DNA from: Dyella telluris
GTDB lineage: Bacteria; Pseudomonadota; Gammaproteobacteria; Xanthomonadales; Rhodanobacteraceae
Direction: 5' to 3'
Assembly: GCF_014297575.1 (NCBI RefSeq)
Contig: NZ_CP060412.1
Coordinates: forward strand, 4,216,001-4,280,000
DNA: 64,000 bases
Part shown: in pieces, positions 48,982 to 58,503 of the stretch
Position numbering within the stretch: position 1 is the first letter of the stretch
Layout of the letters: every line of letters starts with the position of its first letter
Notes under the pieces: model-generated
Database searches by the model: none
What the model was told of the DNA's origin: nothing
The model's input: only the letters and a program-made list of their open reading frames with translations
Program-made: the position numbers and the translations under genes

Positions 48982-50564
48982 GAAAGTCCGGACCCGGTGG
49001 CACTTGGCGATGCCGCCCTGAGCGCCCACACGCTGTTGGCGTCGCCGGTACGCGCGCGTCTGGCGGCAGCGCGGGCGAACAGGGCGAACACGATGCCCAG
49101 AGCGATACCGGTGAGATCAACGCCGATCACCCGCCATGTCAGCGGCGACCCGTCGTGAAGCATCGCTGATGCATTGACGGCCAGATCCACGATGGCCATG
49201 GCCGACGTAAGCGCGGCTGTGGCCCACAGCAGTTCCACCGTGGCCCGCGCGACCGGGCGCAGGCAGGCATAGGCGCAGGCGCCCAGGAACAGCCCGTAGC
49301 AGGCCGCGCGTTGCGGCACGCCGGCATCCACACCCAGCCGTTCGGCGACCCACGTCGCCACGAAGGCGCCGCTGATGGCCAGGCAACTGCCGATGCATAC
49401 ACCCACCGTGGCACGCGCCATCACCCACGTCTTGCGCGGTTGGTCGAGGTGGCGGCGCTTGCGCCGCGACTCGATCCACAGCAGGTTGCCCGAATAGAAC
49501 AGGAAGGCCCCGCCCAGGCCAAGGATGAAATACAGCCACTGCACGGTGCGCCCGCCGAAGCTGCCGAAGTGCAGGCCGAACAGCGAGGCATAGCTGATGC
49601 CGTTGAGGCTGTAGCGGTCGCCCACGTAGGTGCCGAGCACGCGGCCATCATGCGCCGACATGGCCACCGTGCCATACGAGCCGAGCGTGTGTTGCGAAAG
49701 CCCGCGCACCTCGGCCACGGCATTGCGGTCGCCGTAATGCACGAAATGCATGTAGTCAGGTTCGAAGGTGGTGACGCCGCTCTTCATCGCCTCGGCGCGT
49801 GCGCGCTCGATCAAGGCGTCGGTGGTCAGCATGGTGGCGGGCGTGCCGCTGGCGGTGACGGTCGGCGTGGTCGCGGTGGCGCGGGCAAAGGCGTCGAACA
49901 GCTTGCCGTCGAAGGCGATGGTGTTGAGCGATACCAGCGTGATGGTGAACAGGCAGAACAGCGCGCCGGTAACGGCAAAGATCACGTGGAACGGCAGGCT
50001 GATCACGCCGATGGCGTTATGCGCATCCTGCCAGAGACGCTTCAGGTTGCGGCCCACGCGCATGGCGAAGAAGTCCTTCGCCAACTGCGGCAGGTGGATG
50101 AGGATGCCCGAGAGCAGCGCCAGCCCGTACAGCACGCTGACGATGCCCATCAGGTAAAGCCCGATCACCGGCAGGCCCAGCGAGTCGTGCAGCGCGTAGA
50201 CGAAATCGGCCAGTTCGTTCTCGGCGGCTTCCGTGCGCGGCGCTTCCATCTGGCTGGCCGTGGCGAAACGGGTACCGTCCTTGGCCTCCCAGTAGGCGTA
50301 GGCGGCATGCGAGCCGTCGCGCGGCAGGATGATGCCGAAGTCGTCGCGGACATCCGGATGCTGGGCCAGCAGGCGTTCCATCAGCGTATCCAGCGACACC
50401 TCCGCGTCGGCGGCGGCGCGCCACGGCGGGTTCTGCCACGCGGCGATGTCGTCATGGAACACCGTCAGCGCGCCGGCGTAGAAGGCAACGAACAGGGCGA
50501 AACCGGCGAGCAGCCCGGTCCATGTGTGCACCGTCTGGAAGGTGCGGAGGGTGGCGGCTTTCAT
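48975..50564 (-). CDS. PepSY-associated transmembrane protein (iron-uptake ferric reductase-like)
   Basis: 529 residues starting MKAATLRTFQTVHTWTGLLAGFALFVAFYAGALTVF, the typical PepSY_TM start (His in the first helix). It has four core membrane helices (for example PVIGLYLMGIVSVLYGLALLSGILIHLP and GVISLPFHVIFAVTGALF) and further C-terminal helices. It has periplasmic PepSY-like stretches. Relatives occur with siderophore receptors and are thought to reduce ferric siderophores at the inner membrane. It ends a minus-strand operon with DUF3325 and DUF3649 genes, preceded by a Fur box. Confidence 0.85.
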   Translation of the reverse strand: MKAATLRTFQTVHTWTGLLAGFALFVAFYAGALTVFHDDIAAWQNPPWRAAADAEVSLDTLMERLLAQHPDVRDDFGIILPRDGSHAAYAYWEAKDGTRFATASQMEAPRTEAAENELADFVYALHDSLGLPVIGLYLMGIVSVLYGLALLSGILIHLPQLAKDFFAMRVGRNLKRLWQDAHNAIGVISLPFHVIFAVTGALFCLFTITLVSLNTIAFDGKLFDAFARATATTPTVTASGTPATMLTTDALIERARAEAMKSGVTTFEPDYMHFVHYGDRNAVAEVRGLSQHTLGSYGTVAMSAHDGRVLGTYVGDRYSLNGISYASLFGLHFGSFGGRTVQWLYFILGLGGAFLFYSGNLLWIESRRKRRHLDQPRKTWVMARATVGVCIGSCLAISGAFVATWVAERLGVDAGVPQRAACYGLFLGACAYACLRPVARATVELLWATAALTSAMAIVDLAVNASAMLHDGSPLTWRVIGVDLTGIALGIVFALFARAAARRARTGDANSVWALRAASPSATGSGLSQ

Positions 50565-50580
50565 CTGGACGTCCCTGTAA

Positions 50581-50835
50581 TCAGCCGGGCAGGCGCAACA
50601 GCCACAGCGCGCCGAAGACGACGGCGTTGGCACCGCCCATCACCAGCCAGGCGCGCAGGCCATTGCGGAACATGTAGGCGCCGGCCATGAACGCTGTCCA
50701 CAGCGGGAAGAACAGGATCAGCGCGGGAATGAGGAAGGCTTCACCGTGACCGGGCAGCAGGTGCAGCAGCAGGGCCAGCAGCAGGGCCGCCAGCGGAAAG
50801 CCGAGCAGGGTGCCCGCCAGGCAACGCGCGATCAT
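50581..50835 (-). CDS. DUF3649-like small membrane protein
   Basis: 84 residues, three hydrophobic helices (CLAGTLLGFPLAALLLALLLHLLP; AFLIPALILFFPLWTAFMAGAYMF; WLVMGGANAVVFGALWLLRL). The layout matches DUF3649 proteins found between PepSY_TM and DUF3325 genes in iron-uptake operons. Its start overlaps the stop of the upstream DUF3325-like gene (ATGA), and the PepSY gene begins 16 bp later. Function unknown. Confidence 0.72.
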   Translation of the reverse strand: MIARCLAGTLLGFPLAALLLALLLHLLPGHGEAFLIPALILFFPLWTAFMAGAYMFRNGLRAWLVMGGANAVVFGALWLLRLPG

Positions 50836-51104
50836 GGGCCGTCTGCCTTGGTGGTGCTGGTGCGCCACCAGGCGACATACGGCAAGGTGACCCACATCAG
50901 CATCACGGCAGTGAGCGCCGCGGTGATGCCCGGGCCCATGCCGGCGGCGTGCCACCAGCCGGCCGTGCCTGCACCGACCAGCAACCATCCGGCGACTTTG
51001 GCGCCGGCACGCAGTGGCGAGGCGAGCAAGCGCTGCTGTTCGCTGGCGAGGTAGACCAGTGTTGCGCCCGCAAGGGTCAGCAACAGGGCACAAAGAGTGA
51101 TCAC
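50832..51104 (-). CDS. DUF3325-like small membrane protein
   Basis: 90 residues, three hydrophobic segments (MITLCALLLTLAGATLVYLAS, KVAGWLLVGAGTAGWWHAAG, ITAALTAVMLMWVTLPYVAWW). The segment ASEQQRLL after helix 1 is typical of DUF3325. It is the first gene of the iron operon; the Fur-box-like site lies 39 bp upstream of its start. Function unknown, presumed to aid siderophore-iron handling. Confidence 0.72.
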   Translation of the reverse strand: MITLCALLLTLAGATLVYLASEQQRLLASPLRAGAKVAGWLLVGAGTAGWWHAAGMGPGITAALTAVMLMWVTLPYVAWWRTSTTKADGP

Positions 51105-51142
51105 GCGGGGCCTTGTAAGCGATGCCGGTTATATCTTGAAAG

Positions 51143-51157
51143 TGAGAATTATTCTCG
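51143..51157. promoter_or_regulatory. Fur box
   Basis: TGAGAAT-T-ATTCTCG, a near-perfect 7-1-7 Fur inverted repeat (one mismatch at the end), just upstream of the DUF3325-DUF3649-PepSY operon on the minus strand. It predicts repression by Fur-iron. Confidence 0.8.
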
Positions 51158-51234
51158 TTTAAGCGGTGCGGTGTCAACCGCGCGACAGGAACGCGCAGGC
51201 GGCTGCACGAAAGGGTTCTGCGCCAAGGGCTGGC

Positions 51235-52578
51235 TCAGAACTGGTACTGGAAACGGCCCACGATGGCCGCCGGATGCTTGCCGCTGTCCGGGTCGCCCGG
51301 CTTGTTGAGGTCGAGCGCACGAACCACGTTGGCCGACAGCCGCACGGACTTGTCCAGATACCAGTTCACGCCGACGGTGAGGTTGGTTTCCTTGCCGCCC
51401 ACGACATCGCGGTTGTTGAGGTCGGTCATGCTCAGTCGCACGCCCACTTCCAGCGCGCCGCCGCTGTGTCCGTTCCACGAAGCGCGCGGAACCACCGGGC
51501 CGAAGGTGGCGTTGCTCTCGCGGTACTGGCGGCTTTCGCCGGTGATCATCCAGCTTGCGTAGGCGTACCAGCCGCGGAAGCGCAGCTTGGGCAGGCCGTC
51601 GTCGCGTTGCAGGTGGGCCTCCATGTATTCGGCCTGCCAGGAAAACGGGCCGGCCACATGGGCAGCTTCCAGCCCGTAGCGCTGCACCTTGTTCGAGCTC
51701 TTGATGCTGCCGGTGTTGAGGAAGTAGTCGCTGGAGGACAAGGCCACTTCGGGGGCCGACTTGAAGCTCTGGTCGTTTTCCGGCCCTGCGCGGCGCGTGG
51801 AGTAGTCGAGCGCGAGGTGATAGGGGCCGCTGGCGGCCTTCAGCAGGTAAGCGACGCGACCGGTCACCGCCACGCCGCGCTGGGTGCGGCCCTCGTCCTT
51901 GGTGCCGGCGGTGAAGAAGCCATAGCTCCATATCCACGGCCCATGGAGGTCGCTGGAGGTGACGCCGATGCTTCGGCTGGGCGCCAGCGCATTGGTGGTG
52001 GCGCGTTCCAGGAAGGTGGTGTTGCGGAAGCTGCCGTACTGCTCCAGCCCAAACGGTTCCTGCTGGTTGCCCAGGGTGACCACGCCGAAGTACTGGGTGG
52101 GCTTGCGCACATAGACGTCCTTGAACTCCAGGTGCCCATCCACCAGCTGGGTATCGGCGTAGAACAGCCAGCCGAAGTGGAGGTTGCGTTCGAAACTGAT
52201 GTCCGCGCGGCGTATGGAAAACTGCGCGTCGCCAAGGCCACGGTCGGTGTAGTTGGCCACATCGACCATCACGTAGCCGTGGATCTGGGTGTGGATCAGC
52301 GGCGTATCGATGCCGCCTTCGAAGGGACGCATGAGTGAAAGACGCCGCAGCTTGTCCAGCGCTTCGCTGTCGCTTGCACTGGCGGCGCCGTCGGCGGTCG
52401 TGGTCGCGGGCGTGGTGGCTGCCGCTGTGGCCGGGGTGCCTGCTGCTGCGGCAGGCGGTGCCGATGCATGGGATTTTGGCGGCTGATGGACGCAGCCGGC
52501 AGCGCTTGCGCAGGCCAGGCCGGCGGTCAACCAGGCGGAGGCATGGCCTGCCAGCCTCTTGCGCGCGATATCCGCCAT
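51235..52578 (-). CDS. OprO/OprP-like phosphate-selective porin family protein
   Basis: 447 residues. The N-terminal leader contains a possible lipobox-like ASAAGC, then an Ala/Thr-rich linker of about 45 residues, then a beta-barrel: YVMVDVANYTDRGLGDAQFSIRRADISFERNLHFGWLFYADTQL and many alternating strands, ending in Phe (GRFQYQF), the outer-membrane assembly signal. This matches the porin O/P family (PF07396). It may take up phosphate or polyphosphate; selectivity cannot be judged. It ends 78 bp before the Fur box of the next minus-strand operon. Confidence 0.8.
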   Translation of the reverse strand: MADIARKRLAGHASAWLTAGLACASAAGCVHQPPKSHASAPPAAAAGTPATAAATTPATTTADGAASASDSEALDKLRRLSLMRPFEGGIDTPLIHTQIHGYVMVDVANYTDRGLGDAQFSIRRADISFERNLHFGWLFYADTQLVDGHLEFKDVYVRKPTQYFGVVTLGNQQEPFGLEQYGSFRNTTFLERATTNALAPSRSIGVTSSDLHGPWIWSYGFFTAGTKDEGRTQRGVAVTGRVAYLLKAASGPYHLALDYSTRRAGPENDQSFKSAPEVALSSSDYFLNTGSIKSSNKVQRYGLEAAHVAGPFSWQAEYMEAHLQRDDGLPKLRFRGWYAYASWMITGESRQYRESNATFGPVVPRASWNGHSGGALEVGVRLSMTDLNNRDVVGGKETNLTVGVNWYLDKSVRLSANVVRALDLNKPGDPDSGKHPAAIVGRFQYQF

Positions 52579-52834
52579 GGTCCCTATGATCCTTCGCCAA
52601 GTCCGGCCGTCGTGTTACCCCACCGGGACTCCTTGCCCGGCGATTCGCCCGTGATCATGCAAGGATCGTAAAGCTTTGGTCTGTAGGTTCGAACCGCAAA
52701 ATTACTGGTTTGCGCCGCCGCTCTGTTGTGCGCCTCCCCGCCGGGCGGGGAATGTCGCCTATCCCTACGGCAGCGCATGGCAAGGCACGCGGGGTAATAT
52801 GCGGGTTTGCCATGCTCTCCCTAGGAGTCTCCGA

Positions 52835-54040
52835 GTGATCATCAACCCCAAGGTGCGCGGTTTCATCTGCGTGACGGCCCATCCGGTCGGCTGCGAGCGC
52901 AATGTGCTCGATCAGATCAACACCACCAAGGCGCAGGGTGACCTGGGCGAAGGTCCCAAGCGCGTGCTGGTGATCGGTGCCTCCACCGGCTATGGCCTGG
53001 CCTCGCGCATCACGGCGGCGTTCGGTTACGGCGCGGCGACCCTGGGCGTGTTCTTCGAGAAGCCCAGCAGCGAAACCAAGACCGGCACGGCGGGTTGGTA
53101 CAACTCGGCGGCCTTCGACAAGTTCGCCAAGGAAGCGGGCCTGTTCAGTCGCTCGATCAATGGCGATGCGTTCGCCAACGAAACGCGCGAGCGCGCCATC
53201 GAGATCATCAAGAACGAGATGGGCGGCAAGATCGACCTGGTCGTCTATTCGCTGGCCTCGCCGGTGCGCAAGCTGCCGGACACGGGCGAAGTGGTGCGTT
53301 CCTCGCTCAAGACCATCGGTGAAACCTTCACCGCCAACTCGATCGACACCAACCGTGACACGGTGGTGCAGGCATCGGTGGAGCCGGCCACCGAGCAGGA
53401 GATCAAGGACACCGTCACCGTGATGGGTGGCGAGGACTGGAAGCTCTGGATCGACGCGCTGAGCAAGGCTGGCGTGCTGGCCGATCACGCCAAGACCGTG
53501 GCCTACAGCTACATCGGCACGGAAATCACCTGGCCGATGTACTGGCACGGCACCCTGGGCCAGGCCAAGCAGCATCTGGACAACACCGCCAGGCAGCTGG
53601 TGGCCGAGCACAAGGCCGAGCATCTGGACGCCTACGTGGGCGTGATGAAGTCGGTGGTGACGCAGGCCAGCGCGGCCATTCCCGTGCTGCCGCTGTATAT
53701 CGCCATTTCTTTCCGCGTGATGAAGGAAAAGGGCATCCACGAAGGCACCATCGAGCAGATCAACCGCCTGTTCCGCGACCGCATGTACCGCAAGGATCAC
53801 CAGGCGCCGGAAACCGACAGCGATGGTCGCCTGCGCCTGGATGACTGGGAGCTGCGCGAAGACGTGCAGCAGGAGTGCAAGGCGCTGTGGCCGACGGTCA
53901 CCACCGAAACGCTCAACCAGCTCACCGACTACGCGGGCTACAAGAACGACTTCCTGCACCTGTTCGGCTTTGGCCGCACCGACGTGAACTACGAGGAAGA
54001 CGTGAACCCGGATCGCCGCTTCGACGTCGTCGAGCTCTGA
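52835..54040 (+). CDS. fabV: Trans-2-enoyl-ACP/CoA reductase FabV
   Basis: 401 residues, full FabV length. GTG start with AGGAG seven bases upstream; the N-terminus [24 protein letters not shown] is the family hallmark. Nucleotide-binding loop [14 protein letters not shown] and active-site motif with the Tyr-x8-Lys spacing in [22 protein letters not shown]. It catalyses the last step of the fatty-acid elongation cycle using NADH and is insensitive to triclosan in known members. It is followed by a hairpin terminator. Confidence 0.95.
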   Translation: MIINPKVRGFICVTAHPVGCERNVLDQINTTKAQGDLGEGPKRVLVIGASTGYGLASRITAAFGYGAATLGVFFEKPSSETKTGTAGWYNSAAFDKFAKEAGLFSRSINGDAFANETRERAIEIIKNEMGGKIDLVVYSLASPVRKLPDTGEVVRSSLKTIGETFTANSIDTNRDTVVQASVEPATEQEIKDTVTVMGGEDWKLWIDALSKAGVLADHAKTVAYSYIGTEITWPMYWHGTLGQAKQHLDNTARQLVAEHKAEHLDAYVGVMKSVVTQASAAIPVLPLYIAISFRVMKEKGIHEGTIEQINRLFRDRMYRKDHQAPETDSDGRLRLDDWELREDVQQECKALWPTVTTETLNQLTDYAGYKNDFLHLFGFGRTDVNYEEDVNPDRRFDVVEL

Positions 54041-54048
54041 CCGGAACG

Positions 54049-54087
54049 CACCGGATGCCGTCGTCATGGCGGCATCCGGTGACGGTT
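54049..54087 (+). terminator. Terminator-like hairpin after fabV
   Basis: A 12-bp perfect stem CACCGGATGCCG / CGGCATCCGGTG with a nine-base loop, followed by a short ACGGTTTC. The T-run is weak but the stem is strong; it lies eight bases after the fabV stop. Confidence 0.65.
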
Positions 54088-54133
54088 TCACCGACGAGGC
54101 CCCCTGGGGCGCCGCCCTGACCGAGCCGCCGCC

Positions 54134-55549
54134 ATGAGCACCGCCATCGTCTGGTTTCGTCGCGACCTTAGGCTCGCCGACCATCCCGCGCTCGACGCCG
54201 CCTGCAGCGCGCACGAGCACATCCTGCCGCTGTATATCCACGCACCACAGGAAGACGGCCCGTGGGCGCCCGGTGGCGCGAGCCGCTGGTGGCTGCATCA
54301 TTCGCTGTCGAGCCTGGATACCCAGCTGCGCGAGCGCGGCAGTGCACTGCATCTGGCGCAGGGCGACAGTCTTTCCACACTGCGTGACCTGATCGATCGC
54401 ACCGGCGCATCGGCGGTGTACTGGCATCGCCAGTACGAACCCGCGGTGATCACCCGGGACAGCGCCATCAAGGCCGCGCTGCGCGAGCAGGGCATCGAGG
54501 CGCACAGCTTCAATGCCGCGCTGTGGTGCGAGCCCTGGCAGATCGAGACGAAGCAGCAGGCACCGTATGGCGTGTTCACGCCGTTCTGGCGAAACCTGCG
54601 CACCCGGCTGGATGCGGCGCGGCCCCTGGCGGCGCCTGCATCGTTGCGCAGCCCTGCCGTCGATGGCGGACTGCCGCTGGATGCCCTCCGATTGCTGCCG
54701 TCGATCCGCTGGGACACCGGCATGCAGGACGCCTGGCAGCCGGGCGAGCAGGGGGCGCAGGAACTGCTGGAAATCTTCATCGATGACGCGCTGGGCGATT
54801 ACGCGCAGGCACGTGACCTTCCCGCGCGGCACGGTACCTCACGCCTGTCGCCGCACCTGCATTTCGGCGAGATATCGCCGCGCCAGATCCATCACGAGCT
54901 GGCGGAGCGCGCGAGTGCGGCAAGCGCGCGTCGACGTCCGGACATCGAGCCTTACCTGCGCGAGCTGGGCTGGCGTGAATTCGCCCATCACCTGCTTTAT
55001 CACTTTCCGCACACGCCCACGGAAAACTACAACGAAAAATTCAACGGGTTTGCGTGGACCGATGACGCCGCCGCGCTGGAACGGTGGCAGCGTGGACAGA
55101 CCGGCATCCCGCTGGTCGACGCGGGCATGCGTGAGCTGTGGCACACAGGCTGGATGCACAACCGCGTGCGCATGATCGTGGCCAGCTTCCTCACCAAGAA
55201 CCTTCGCCTGCACTGGCGCCATGGCGCCCGTTGGTTCTGGGACACGCTGGTGGATGCCGACCTGGCCAACAACACGCTGGGCTGGCAGTGGGTGGCCGGC
55301 AGCGGTGCGGACGCCGCGCCCTATTTCCGCGTGTTCAATCCGGTGACGCAGGCGCAGAAATTCGATCCGCAGGGGCAGTACCTGCGCCGCTGGTTGCCGG
55401 AGCTTGCCTCCGCCCCACTGCCGTTGCTGTTCGAGCCGTGGAAGGATCCCGCACTGCTGCGCCGCAGTGGTTATCCCGCGCCGATGGTTGATGTCGGCGA
55501 GACGCGCCTGGCTGCACTGGATGCCTGGCAACGCATGCGCAACGGGTGA
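54134..55549 (+). CDS. phrB: Deoxyribodipyrimidine photolyase
   Basis: 471 residues, class I CPD photolyase. N-terminal antenna domain (STAIVWFRRDLRLADHPAL), C-terminal FAD domain with GTSRLSPHLHFGEISPRQI, the DNA/flavin region GMRELWHTGWMHNRVRMIVASFLTKNL and the flavin-binding DADLANNTLGWQWVAGSGADAAPYFRVFNP. It repairs UV-made pyrimidine dimers with blue light. It stands alone, with its stop one base from the stop of the convergent antiporter gene. Confidence 0.95.
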   Translation: MSTAIVWFRRDLRLADHPALDAACSAHEHILPLYIHAPQEDGPWAPGGASRWWLHHSLSSLDTQLRERGSALHLAQGDSLSTLRDLIDRTGASAVYWHRQYEPAVITRDSAIKAALREQGIEAHSFNAALWCEPWQIETKQQAPYGVFTPFWRNLRTRLDAARPLAAPASLRSPAVDGGLPLDALRLLPSIRWDTGMQDAWQPGEQGAQELLEIFIDDALGDYAQARDLPARHGTSRLSPHLHFGEISPRQIHHELAERASAASARRRPDIEPYLRELGWREFAHHLLYHFPHTPTENYNEKFNGFAWTDDAAALERWQRGQTGIPLVDAGMRELWHTGWMHNRVRMIVASFLTKNLRLHWRHGARWFWDTLVDADLANNTLGWQWVAGSGADAAPYFRVFNPVTQAQKFDPQGQYLRRWLPELASAPLPLLFEPWKDPALLRRSGYPAPMVDVGETRLAALDAWQRMRNG

Positions 55550-55550
55550 T

Positions 55551-56741
55551 TCAGGCGGCCTTTCCGGCGCTGCCGGTGGTTCGCCGGAGCAGCCAGGCAA
55601 GCACTGGCGGTGTGACCATCGCTGTCAGCAGCGACATCGCCACGATGATGGCGTAGATGCGGTCGGTGAATACACCGGCGGCCAGGCCAAGGCTGGCGAT
55701 GACCACGCCTACTTCGCCGCGCGGCACCATGCCGAAGCCCACCACCGTGGCACTGCGCGAACCCAGCGAGAGCGAGCCCAGGAAGCCGCCGATCAGCTTG
55801 GAGACAATGGCGATCAGTGTGACCACCAGCAGCATGATCCCGGCCTCGGCGTTCGCCAGCTGGTGCAGGTCGATCTTGCTGCCGGTGATGACGAAGAAGA
55901 ACGGCGTGAGCAGCGCGAGCAACGGTTGCATCTGTTTCTCCAGCGTGTGCTGCTGGCGTGTTTCAGAGGCCATCATGCCTGCGAGGAAGGCGCCGATGAT
56001 CGCCGCCAGCCCGAACAGCGTGGAGATATAGGCCAGGCCAAGGCATAGCGCCAGCACGATGGCCAGCGCCGAATGCGGGCTCAGTGGCTTGTCCAGCCAG
56101 CTGGAGTTCCAGCGCATCACGCGCGCACCGCCCACACCGATGACGGCGATGAAACCGATGGCGCCGGCCAGTACGGCAAGCAGATGCACCACGTCGATGC
56201 CTTCGCCTCCTTGTAGTGACACGACCACGCCGAGCAGCAGCATGGCCAGGATGTCGTCGATGACCGCAGCGCCCAGAATGACCTTGCTCTCGATGCGCTG
56301 CAGCGCGCCCAGCTCCTGCAGGACGCGCGCGGTAATGCCGGCAGAAGTTGCCACGAAGGCGGCGGCGATGAACAGTGAGCGGCTCCAGTCGAAGCCGCTG
56401 CCGTGAGCCCACAGGCCGCCCATGCCGAAGGGCACCAACACGCCCAGTACGCCCACCAGGAAGGCCACCTTGCCGACCTTCTTCAGGTCTTCCAGGCGGG
56501 TTTCCAGGCCCACGGAGAACAGCAGCAGCACCACGCCGATCTCCGACAGCACGTCCAGCGGCGTGCCCGTGGCGACCTGGTCGGGTGTGATCCACCCCAA
56601 CAAGGACGGGCCGACCACGCAGCCCGCGGCGATCTCGCCCACGACGCCGGGCAGCTTCAGGCGCTGGGCGATTTCGCTGCCGATCTGCGCGGCAACGAAC
56701 ACGATGAAAAGCGTGAGCAGGATGTCGGCGGCGTGGTGCAT
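55551..56741 (-). CDS. CPA2-family cation:proton antiporter (KefB-like), no RCK domain
   Basis: 396 residues, about 12 membrane helices. Family signatures include LPGVVGEIAAGCVVGPSLLGW, the ion-binding region AAAFVATSAGITARVL and ILGAAVIDDILAMLLLG (the conserved Asp pair). It ends right after the last helix, so the cytosolic TrkA-N/RCK domain of full KefB/KefC proteins is absent. It probably exchanges Na+ or K+ for H+. Convergent with the photolyase. Confidence 0.88.
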   Translation of the reverse strand: MHHAADILLTLFIVFVAAQIGSEIAQRLKLPGVVGEIAAGCVVGPSLLGWITPDQVATGTPLDVLSEIGVVLLLFSVGLETRLEDLKKVGKVAFLVGVLGVLVPFGMGGLWAHGSGFDWSRSLFIAAAFVATSAGITARVLQELGALQRIESKVILGAAVIDDILAMLLLGVVVSLQGGEGIDVVHLLAVLAGAIGFIAVIGVGGARVMRWNSSWLDKPLSPHSALAIVLALCLGLAYISTLFGLAAIIGAFLAGMMASETRQQHTLEKQMQPLLALLTPFFFVITGSKIDLHQLANAEAGIMLLVVTLIAIVSKLIGGFLGSLSLGSRSATVVGFGMVPRGEVGVVIASLGLAAGVFTDRIYAIIVAMSLLTAMVTPPVLAWLLRRTTGSAGKAA

Positions 56742-56787
56742 GGGCAGGGACGGCCCCGTGATCAGGTCCGGTGCATGCTACAGGCTC

Positions 56788-58263
56788 TTAGCCGGAGGCG
56801 TGGCCGGCGCGCGCCACGGTTTCATTCTTCAGGCGACTGAATACCCAGCTGGCCGTGGCCGTCACGATGGCCAGCAGCAGCACCGTCCAGCGGAAGGCGG
56901 GAATGTAGTCATCGTGCGCATGGCCCTGCAGCAGCGCTTCCATCAGCAGCGAAGCCAGCGCAATGCCGAAGCTCATCGACAGGTATTGCGCTGTCGATGC
57001 CATGGACGAGGCCTGAGAGGCGAACTTCACGTCCAGATCGTTGTAGATCAAGGTGTTCATGGCGGTGTACTGCATGCCCATGAAACCGCCGTAGACAAAC
57101 ACCATCAGGGCGATGAGCCACATGGGCGAGCCCTTGCCGAGCAGCGCGAACATGGCCAGCAGCACCGCTACCATCAGCGTGTTGGTGAACAGCAGCCGGC
57201 GATAGCCGAAACGCTGCAGCAGCCGGTTGATGCCCCACTTGGCGGTGATCGAGCCCAGCGCCTGCGGCACCATCATCAGGCCGGCCATCAACGGCGACCA
57301 GCCGCAACCCACCTGCAGGAACAGCACCAGCAGCAGGAACATGCCCGATACGCCCAGGCGGGTGAACAGGTTGCCGGCCAGCGATACCCACACGCTGCGC
57401 ACGCGCAGCAGGCTCAGGTCCGCCACGGGGTGATCCGTGCGGCGGCTATGCCACACGTAGATGACGCCGAACACCACGGCGAGCACGCCGTAGATCGCAA
57501 TGCGCACCCACTGGCCGCCACCGCCGCTGGCCACTTCCGAGGCTGTCAGCAGCATGGCCGAGGCGGCCGCGAACAGCAGGAAACCCAGCAGGTCGAACGG
57601 GTGGATGTCGTCGAGCCGGTAATCAGGCATGGATTGGCGATTCATCCACATGCCGACCAGCCCCACCGGCACGTTGATCAGGAAGATCAGTCGCCAGGTG
57701 GTGTATTGCGCCAGCGCGCCGCCAAGCAACGGGCCCAGCACCGAGCCGAGCAGGCCGACGGTGGCCACCGTGCTCATCGCCCTGACGAATTCCCGTTTGT
57801 CGATGCTGCGCACCAGCACATATCGCCCGACGGGCATCAGCGCCGCGCCGCCCAGGCCCTGCAGCACGCGGGCAGCCACCAGCTGCGGCAAGGTCTGCGC
57901 GATGCCGCACAACAACGAGCCGATGGTGAAAGTGGCGATGGCGGCAGCGAAGATGCGTCGCGTGCCAAAGCGATCGCACAACCACGGGCTGGCGGGAATG
58001 AAGATCGCCAGTGTCAGCACATAGCTGGTGAGCGCGGTGCGCATGCCCAGCGGCGTGACGTTCAGTGCCTCGGCCATCGCAGGCACCGCCGTATTGACGA
58101 TGGTGGAGTCCAGCGCCTGCATGAAGAAGGCGGCGGCCACCAGCCAGATCAGTCCGCGATAGCGCTCACGCGAGGATTCCGTCGGCGGCTGCGGCGCCGG
58201 TGCTTCCTCGCCGGGAGGCGGTACGGGAAGGCTGGTCTGGGTAGCGGCGAGATTCTCGGGCAT
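56788..58263 (-). CDS. DHA2-type MFS drug exporter (EmrB/QacA-like)
   Basis: 491 residues, 14 predicted helices. The N-terminus MQALDSTIVNTAVPAMAEALN (motif D1) and LTSYVLTLAIFIPASPWLCDRFGTRRIF (motif A) identify the DHA2 drug:H+ antiporter family, with VLQGLGGAALMPVGRYVL as motif C-like. It exports unknown compounds. No membrane-fusion partner is adjacent, so it may act alone at the inner membrane. Confidence 0.9.
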   Translation of the reverse strand: MPENLAATQTSLPVPPPGEEAPAPQPPTESSRERYRGLIWLVAAAFFMQALDSTIVNTAVPAMAEALNVTPLGMRTALTSYVLTLAIFIPASPWLCDRFGTRRIFAAAIATFTIGSLLCGIAQTLPQLVAARVLQGLGGAALMPVGRYVLVRSIDKREFVRAMSTVATVGLLGSVLGPLLGGALAQYTTWRLIFLINVPVGLVGMWMNRQSMPDYRLDDIHPFDLLGFLLFAAASAMLLTASEVASGGGGQWVRIAIYGVLAVVFGVIYVWHSRRTDHPVADLSLLRVRSVWVSLAGNLFTRLGVSGMFLLLVLFLQVGCGWSPLMAGLMMVPQALGSITAKWGINRLLQRFGYRRLLFTNTLMVAVLLAMFALLGKGSPMWLIALMVFVYGGFMGMQYTAMNTLIYNDLDVKFASQASSMASTAQYLSMSFGIALASLLMEALLQGHAHDDYIPAFRWTVLLLAIVTATASWVFSRLKNETVARAGHASG

Positions 58264-58417
58264 GTCTCACTATGATAGCTGTTATGGCAGCTTGCTTTTG
58301 CCTATTGAAGCGTCCACAGTCGGTCGCGTTTCATCTTTGACGGCCGCTTGTGCGGATCGTGTCAACGACACGGCGACCACCCCGCAGGGATGAATGGAAA
58401 AACAGCGAAGGAATGAG

Positions 58418-58454
58418 CGCGCCGGGGCGGCACCGTCCCGGCGCGTCGTCTTTT
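58418..58454 (+). terminator. Terminator-like hairpin in the rnk leader
   Basis: Stem CGCGCCGGG / CCCGGCGCG with a ten-base loop, followed by TCGTCTTTT. It lies 50 bp upstream of the rnk start, on the plus strand. It may end an unrecognised short transcript or act as a leader structure for rnk. Confidence 0.45.
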
Positions 58455-58503
58455 GCGACAGCACACGGTCGATGCATGACCCGTTCGGACGACAGGAGTC
58501 CCC

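Noticed and set aside
52680..52700. GGTTCGAACC resembling a tRNA T-loop
   Set aside because: No acceptor, D or anticodon stem can be formed around it on either strand; it is just a palindrome.
52655..54832. Long minus-strand open frame over fabV and photolyase
   Set aside because: Antisense shadow of two well-recognised genes.
56422..58275. Long plus-strand open frame over the antiporter and MFS genes
   Set aside because: Antisense shadow; both minus-strand genes have clear membrane-transporter motifs.
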